DNA of 64,000 nucleotides from Yamagishiella unicocca. Lineage: Eukaryota; Chlorophyta; Chlorophyceae; Chlamydomonadales; Volvocaceae. The notes beneath the pieces are model-generated. The model saw only the letters and a list, made by a program, of their open reading frames with translations, was not told where the DNA came from and did no database searches. A program made the position numbers and the translations under genes. The stretch lies in assembly GCA_003116995.1 (NCBI GenBank), contig BDSL01000119.1, positions 1-64,000 on the forward strand, read 5' to 3'. The stretch's first letter is position 1. Each line of letters starts with the position of its first letter. Shown piece by piece: positions 61,201 through 64,000 of this stretch.

Positions 61201-64000
61201 GCTGGATGGGGAAGAAAGGGGCTCTCGGATTGCGGGTGCGAGCGGGGGCGTCCTCGAGCCACTGGCTTTCGGAGTGCGGCTGCGAACCCGCTTCGTCACC
61301 TGCGTCTAGCCCCGAGACCATCTCGCTAAAACCCTAAACCCTAAAACCCTAAACCCTGACCGCCACAGGCTGCCGGCCACGCCGCTCTCATGCGGGAGTA
61401 CTTCAGGTGGGTCCTACCCGGGCGACCTGAGTGGCTGGTCCTTCCCGGGGGGGGTGTCTCGACCTGGGTGGCCGGGTCCTACCCGGGGGGGGTACCATAA
61501 AAGCCCGGGGGGGCTCGACCTGGGTGGCTGGGTCCAACCCGTGGGCGGGTGGTACATAAAAGCCCGGGGGGGCTCGACCTGGGTGGCTGGGTCCAACCCG
61601 TGGGCGGGTGGTACATAAAAGCCCGGGGGGGCTCGACCTGGATGACTGACTGGGTCATCGGGCAGGGAGCAACCTGGCGGGCCGGCAAGAGAACCCAAAG
61701 AGACCGACAAGGAACCGACTTGATAAAGGCTGGATCGGCGGGAAGCGGGGAGGAGGCTTCCCCCGGTGGGAGGTGGTTTGAGGCGTGGAGGAGGTGTCGT
61801 GTCCGTCAAAATGACTGCCACGACGCTAAAAGGAGACCCACACGACGACGGCTGCAAGTAACGACGTGCCTGCCGCTGCTGCCGCTGCTGCTGCTGTTGC
61901 TGTTGCTGTTGTCGGTGCTGCTGCTGTTGGCTGCTGCTGTTGTCGGTGCTGCTGGTGCTGCCGGTGCTGCTTCTGCTGCTGCTTCTGCTGCTGCTTCTGC
62001 TGCTGCTGCTGTTGCTGCTTCTGCTGCTGGTTGCCGCTGCTGCTTCTGCTGCTGGCTGGTGCTGGTGCTGCTGCTGCTGCTGCTGGTGCGCAGGCGGGGG
62101 TTCTACCCGACGGGGAACCCGGACGACCTGGACGCGGTCCCAATGGTGCCCTCGGGCATGCTGCTAAAGGTGTGTGGGGTTGCCGGGGTGGGTTGAGGCA
62201 AGCCTGTGGACTCGGAAGCCGAGTTGGAAAACGTTTGGTACACACGTTTGGAGATGAATGATGGAGAACTTGGCTGGGTGGGGGGTGGGCGGGTGGGGGG
62301 GGTGCGTTTGGTGGCATAAAAACCGTTTACACGATGGGACAGGATGGGGTGGGGGGGTCAACCCTTTCAGGTACCGATACCTCAGTTAGTGGTAGAGACG
62401 TAACCTAAGTGACCATGTCCAATGTCCTGCGACGGCAACAGAGCGATGTCACCCCACCCCCCACCATCCGCCATACACACGAGGTCTTCACCCCCCTCCC
62501 CCTTCCCCCCATTTACACACTACCGAACGCCACAAACACCTGCAGGCCGTCATGATAGGAGGCGCCGCCGCATTGGTGAGTCACGGGTTGGTAGTAATCG
62601 CCAACTGCTAAAACTGTAACTTTCAACCGGCGGCACAAGGGTCCGAGTTGCGGTGCCGATGCCTGGCTTCCCGCCTGGGACCTCGGATATGCGTGGTGGG
62701 CCCTACGCTCGGGGAGCAAGTTTGAGTGCCGTACACCTTTAGCGCAGCTCTCAGCCGTTCCTCCTACCTACCGCAACGAACCCACCGTTTGCGCAACACC
62801 GTCCGTCCGGCCGTCCGGCCATCAGCTCCTCCCGGCCTCTCACCCACCCGCCCATCAGCCCGCCTCTCGCCAACCGACTAACCAACGAACATCACCAACC
62901 GTCTCACCAACCGCCTCATCAACCAACCTCACCAACCGCCTCACCAACCGCCTCACCAACAAACCTCACCAACCGACTCACCAACCGCCTAACTGCCCGC
63001 CGCACCACAGGGAGGTGTGGCCCGCAGTGTGGGTCAGCGCTTGGGTCGCGCCTGGGACCCCTACCAGGGCTGGGGCCGCGTGCGTCTGGCCAGCTCGGTG
63101 CCGCTGCCGGGTCTGAGCAGCCCGCTGGGGGCGCTGCAGGTGGCGGACTGGGGAGTCATCGCGGAGGGGCAGCGCGTCAGCATGGAGGGGCTGGTGGCTG
63201 CAGGCACGGGGTGAGAGGGGGGAGCGGAAGGGGGGAGCGGTACGGCGCGCCTCCTTCCTTCCTTCCTTCCTTCCTCCGCGGCGCCACGGGAAAACACAAC
63301 ACACACCGCACGGACGGCGAGGGACGCAACCGGCAACTAACTAACTTCCCCAGTCACGTCACGTGGGGCTCTGCGCGGGGGGTGGTGCTGGGGACATGCT
63401 GACGCGGGAGGACGGGGGGGGGGCGGGGGAACGAACGCGTCATGGTGTGGTTGTAAAGTCGGTATTCTGGTTGTCGGTATTCTGATTACCGGTATTATGG
63501 TTACCGGTGTTCTGGTCACCGGTATCGAAGCTACGGGGCGGCACGGAAACACGCAAACTCGCACACTCGAGGGCGGCACGGAAACACGCAGATTCGCAAA
63601 CTCGGCCAACACGGCATCACCGGGCTTGGAGCGAGTGTGGCGATGAGGACAGCGTAACTGGCGTTGAAGCAAAAGCTTAACCAACTGCTTGCAGTACGAC
63701 ACGTGGTTGCGGAAAATCGATAGGCGGGGCTCCTGCCCAAATGGTGCCTAATTAGGGAAGGGTGGACTAGTTCGCATGCTGAGTAACGCCGCGGGCGGTC
63801 GAGAGCGCGTCTCTCCCAGTGCGGCGGGTTGCCTACGAAGGCAACAACACGAACGACAGCGAGCCATGCCCATGTGTGTGTGTGTGTGTTTTCCCGCAGG
63901 CCCATTACGGTCGTACTGTCGTACTACGATTACCCGGCGGAGCTGTCGTCGGAGTACCAGTTGGTGAACGACCTGGACCTAACGGTAACGGTCATCACCC
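49016..64000 (+). CDS. Subtilisin-like serine protease (S8), multi-exon, 3' end outside window
   Basis: Cleaves peptide bonds with an Asp/His/Ser triad. Model: 21 exons (49016-49211, 50442-50608, 51981-52441, 52773-53016, 53529-53640, 54105-54196, 54515-54662, 55055-55266, 56237-56356, 56737-56767, 57628-57806, 58191-58265, 58798-59079, 59547-59621, 60393-60531, 61013-61071, 61369-61406, 62094-62169, 62546-62575, 63011-63210, 63900 onward), all in compatible phase, about 1,012 codons so far. Active site: Asp427 (VSDSGLD), His487 (NDGHGTHVAG), Asn593 (AAGNSG), Ser859 (GTSMSAPV). About 370 residues separate His from Ser, including an insert where a PA-like domain would lie. A Gln-rich propeptide precedes and a beta-rich tail (LVNDLDLTV) follows. 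Sporangin and hatching lysins of volvocine algae are subtilases, but I cannot say this is one. No signal peptide is seen, so the first exon may be wrong. Confidence 0.85.
49040..49180. repeat. (CAG)n run and CTGAACCAG repeats
   Basis: Seven CAG codons, then CTGAACCAG/CTGGGTCAG/CTGGACCAG units, inside the tentative first protease exon. Confidence 0.85.
50442..50608 (+). CDS. Subtilase exon 2 (propeptide-like)
   Basis: Encodes RDRLLQAVTASGGRVATYLG and GHAWLVVGQLDEVRQGVAAG, the kind of inhibitor-like N-terminal segment found before volvocine subtilase domains. Phase 1 in, phase 0 out. Confidence 0.6.
50690..50738 (-). repeat. Short dispersed repeat, subfamily 1
   Basis: The reverse complement CACTACATTTCCCCAGTCGA, GTTACCGGTTCTTTTATTG, then a C-run, matches 56108-56154 at about nine in ten positions. 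Confidence 0.85.
50816..50862 (-). repeat. Short dispersed repeat, subfamily 1, second copy
   Basis: The reverse complement CAACTACAATTCCCGCGTCG, AGTAACCGGTTCTTGTTTGC matches 57370-57415. Same orientation as the copy 120 bp upstream. Confidence 0.8.
51041..51092 (+). repeat. Short dispersed repeat, subfamily 3
   Basis: GGGGTTTCGAGGAAGACC, TGTGGATTCCAGAAAAAAGC, GTTTAGAACAGACG; matches 54742-54795. Confidence 0.75.
51981..52441 (+). CDS. Subtilase exon 3 with polyglutamine tract
   Basis: APYAPVLKLAPEWDDLLLPA, then about 17 Gln, Lys-Gln-Pro repeats, a basic RRRLVLDATG segment and a Glu/Ala-rich end. Acceptor CACCCAG, donor GTGAGC, phase 0 in and phase 2 out. Confidence 0.65.
52773..53016 (+). 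CDS. Subtilase exon 4
   Basis: Completes Arg with exon 3, then YSVEVHMLPGTTDAEAAAAA to VMLEVYLCAE. Propeptide-like, with Ala runs. Donor GTGGGT. Confidence 0.7.
53529..53640 (+). CDS. Subtilase exon 5
   Basis: DLPKGLTCLADQPGVMWLAP, GLERRNLNAVAGWTCQT, the strand just before the catalytic domain in this subtilase type. Phase 0 in and 1 out. Confidence 0.75.
53805..54100. repeat. CCCCCTGCCGCTG tandem tract in intron
   Basis: About 20 units of CCCTGCCGCTGCC/CCCTGCCGCTGGT, ending just before the acceptor of exon 6. Extremely pyrimidine-rich. Confidence 0.9.
54105..54196 (+). CDS. Subtilase exon 6
   Basis: GNLTAGQFKNPTRAVRPYWK, AGLWGQGEVIG: the first helix and strand leading to the catalytic Asp. 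Acceptor CTCGCAG, donor GTAGGT. Confidence 0.8.
54284..54512. repeat. ACCCAACGATCCAACC-type minisatellite in intron
   Basis: About 20 imperfect units of 8-10 bp (CCAACGAYCCAACRA), ending at the acceptor of exon 7. Confidence 0.9.
54515..54662 (+). CDS. Subtilase exon 7 with catalytic Asp
   Basis: VSDSGLDLSSCYFADPRYDA onward; catalytic Asp at 54521-54523. Ends in VVQYVVKG, phase 1. Confidence 0.9.
54742..54795 (+). repeat. Short dispersed repeat, subfamily 3
   Basis: AGGGGAATTTCGAGGAAGAC, CCGTGGATGCGAGAAAATAC, CATTTAGAACAG; counterpart of 51041-51092. Confidence 0.75.
55055..55266 (+). CDS. Subtilase exon 8 with catalytic His
   Basis: GYADFGEEWGNDGHGTHVAG; His codon 55093-55095. Ends in GAEDMIA before GTGCGT. 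Confidence 0.92.
55373..55428 (+). repeat. Short dispersed repeat, subfamily 2
   Basis: GGGGTTGCAAAG, AACCCGTGTACGAAAGAG, AAACCGTTTAGGAC; matches 17658-17717. Confidence 0.8.
55523..55601. repeat. Two adjacent short dispersed repeats
   Basis: Subfamily 3-like GGGGGTTCGAGGGAAACCCG at 55524, then a subfamily 1 copy (reverse strand GAGTTACCGGTCCTTTTAAG) at 55572-55601. Confidence 0.65.
56108..56236 (+). repeat. Triplicated 3' splice-site repeat (subfamily 1)
   Basis: GCGTTACCGGTTCTTTCATT, GCCACCCCCAG occurs three times at intervals of 41 bp. Each unit ends in CCCCCAG; the last is the acceptor of exon 9. Confidence 0.9.
56237..56356 (+). CDS. Subtilase exon 9
   Basis: 40 codons, VHLDAGASTLSDSWGSKGTR to YDAFLWKNPQ. 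SDSWG is the conserved core strand. Its only phase-0 end that joins the next exon is CAG before GCACGT, a GC donor. Confidence 0.85.
56737..56767 (+). CDS. Subtilase exon 10 with oxyanion-hole Asn
   Basis: 31 nt, VVSFIAAGNS; Asn at 56761-56763. Acceptor CCACAG, donor GTAGGT. Confidence 0.88.
57370..57415 (+). repeat. Short dispersed repeat, subfamily 1
   Basis: AGCTACACTTCCCCCGTCGA, GTACCCCGGTTCTTTCTTTT, GCAACCCCCC; inverted counterpart of 50816-50862. Confidence 0.8.
57628..57806 (+). CDS. Subtilase exon 11
   Basis: GHNQAMSGGTVSSPASCKNA, VAVGATVNH, the conserved SPxxxKNAxxVGA strand. Phase 1 in and 0 out; the donor may be at 57804 or 57807. Confidence 0.85.
58191..58265 (+). CDS. Subtilase exon 12 (short, less certain)
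   Basis: 25 codons VFPPITSSDPDSLMSTFFLR, LYRSG, phase 0 both ends. Acceptor CGTACAG, donor GTGAGA. Confidence 0.55.
58266..58447 (+). repeat. 60-bp tandem triplication including the 5' splice site
   Basis: GTGAGAGGGGGGCTGAAAAA, CCGTTGTACGCGACGGGACA, GGATAGTGGGCGCATGGTC repeated three times. Related sequence with GATAGTGGGCGCATGGTC lies at 49336-49356. Confidence 0.9.
58798..59079 (+). CDS. Subtilase exon 13 (PA-like insert region)
   Basis: 94 codons: VDISGKEFPLVAALPLDACE, then DAFVLVDRRSISDTTTCDD and GTILMQSKNVYYSND. The position and the FVLVDR strand correspond to the protease-associated insert of many S8 enzymes, but the match is weak. Confidence 0.8.
59299..59327. repeat. Telomere-like CCCTAAA/CCCTAAAC motifs in intron
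   Basis: AAAACCCTAAACCCCAAACC, CTAATC: three or four degenerate units. Confidence 0.7.
59547..59621 (+). CDS. Subtilase exon 14
   Basis: GLGMWLYGNLTLAPGRRMTL, VFETY; 25 codons, phase 0 both ends, TCACAG/GTAAGT. Confidence 0.75.
59731..60162. repeat. 8-bp VNTR GTGTTGGT, about 54 copies, in intron
   Basis: A perfectly phased GTGTTGGT/GTGTCGGT array of about 430 bp. T and C variants are interspersed. Long CWCVGVLV and HTNTPTHQ frames across it are artefacts. Confidence 0.95.
60393..60531 (+). CDS. Subtilase exon 15
   Basis: PIVDNNQDDVTGFSSYGPTA, DGRRKPDIVAPGSW. The FSSxGPTxDGRxKPDIVAPG block is diagnostic for S8 proteases. Confidence 0.92.
61013..61071 (+). CDS. Subtilase exon 16 with catalytic Ser
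   Basis: GQCHMGAKLMQGTSMSAPV; Ser codon 61054-61056. Acceptor CCCCACAG, donor GTGAGC. Confidence 0.92.
61078..61210. repeat. TTGCTGGC / CTGCCTGG tandem tract in intron
   Basis: About 16 imperfect 8-bp units (GCTGGCTT). Confidence 0.9.
61328..61358. repeat. Telomere-like repeat CCCTAAA(A) in intron
   Basis: AAACCCTAAACCCTAAAACC, CTAAACCCTG, four units mixing the 7-bp plant type and the 8-bp Chlamydomonas type, 10 bp before the acceptor of exon 17. Confidence 0.85.
61369..61406 (+). CDS. Subtilase exon 17
   Basis: AAGHAALMREYFR, the helix after the catalytic Ser; the Arg is split with exon 18. Confidence 0.88.
61493..61645. repeat. 60-bp tandem repeat in intron
   Basis: CATAAAAGCCCGGGGGGGCT, CGACCTGGGTGGCTGGGTCC, AACCCGTGGGCGGGTGGTA, two full copies and partial flanking ones. 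Confidence 0.9.
61863..62090. repeat. (CTG/TTG)n tract ending at a 3' splice site
   Basis: About 225 bp of GCTGCTGTTGCTGCTTCT-type triplets running to the acceptor of exon 18. Leu/Cys/Ala runs in all + frames make it look coding, but phase places it in the intron. Confidence 0.85.
62094..62169 (+). CDS. Subtilase exon 18
   Basis: RGFYPTGNPDDLDAVPMVPS, GMLLK; the FYPTG...PSGxLLK block follows the Ser helix in this subtilase type. Confidence 0.9.
62546..62575 (+). CDS. Subtilase exon 19 (30 nt micro-exon)
   Basis: AVMIGGAAAL, phase 0 at both ends, TGCAG/GTGAGT. Confidence 0.75.
62870..62998. repeat. CTCACCAACCGC tandem tract in intron
   Basis: About ten imperfect 12-bp units. Confidence 0.9.
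63011..63210 (+). CDS. Subtilase exon 20
   Basis: GGVARSVGQRLGRAWDPYQG, WGRVRLASSVPL, then a beta-rich segment. YQGWGRVRL marks the end of the S8 domain. Phase 2 out. Confidence 0.88.
63900..64000 (+). CDS. Subtilase exon 21 (runs off the window)
   Basis: PITVVLSYYDYPAELSSEYQ, LVNDLDLTVTV, the first strands of the C-terminal jelly-roll-like domain. Acceptor TTCCCGCAG, phase 2. Confidence 0.88.

Noticed and set aside
61328..61358. True telomere or chromosome end
   Set aside because: Only four units, flanked on both sides by exons of the same gene in the same orientation.

Overview
This window looks like nuclear DNA of a volvocine green alga, probably a colonial relative of Chlamydomonas and Volvox. 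The evidence is: genes cut into many short exons with GT-AG introns; class III guanylate cyclase genes of the type expanded in this group; a SAND/VARL-domain gene of the regA/RLS type; a PAT/TOC-type tyrosine-recombinase retrotransposon; and introns full of minisatellites. No bacterial or organellar gene organisation is visible. All gene models come from reading splice phases and motifs by eye.

Left part (1-29 kb): two copies of one guanylate cyclase gene lie in tandem on the + strand. Copy 1 (about 585-6922, 5' end probably outside the window) has intact catalytic exons but two 1-nt frameshifts upstream of them. Copy 2 (about 13.6-28.85 kb) keeps its reading frame through the matching exons. 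It is interrupted by a 6,023-bp PAT-like retrotransposon (19506-25528, antisense) placed inside a coding exon 17 nt before the splice donor. Removing the element restores the frame exactly, with no target duplication. The element has gag-like, RT/RNase H/methylase-like and tyrosine recombinase ORFs, and the split direct repeats A1...B1A2...B2 expected of its class. A complete tRNA-derived SINE with a 15-bp target duplication sits in another intron of copy 2. Between the copies lie repeats and a degenerate protease/PHD-finger retroelement remnant.

Middle (29-49 kb): a SAND/VARL-type gene (about 32.3-33.8 kb, one apparent frameshift) is followed by the 3' half of a PIH1-type dynein-assembly factor gene (34168-35210). 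Next comes a graveyard of LINE-type elements in both orientations (35.8-40.96 kb) with nested insertions, then repeat-rich DNA without recognisable genes.

Right part (49-64 kb): a subtilisin-like serine protease gene of at least 21 exons fills the rest of the window and runs off its end. Asp, His, Asn and Ser of the active site are all present, and exon phases agree at every junction proposed. One intron appears to use a GC donor. Its introns hold VNTRs, telomere-like repeats and a family of short dispersed repeats, starting from a G-run, that also occurs in introns of cyclase copy 2.
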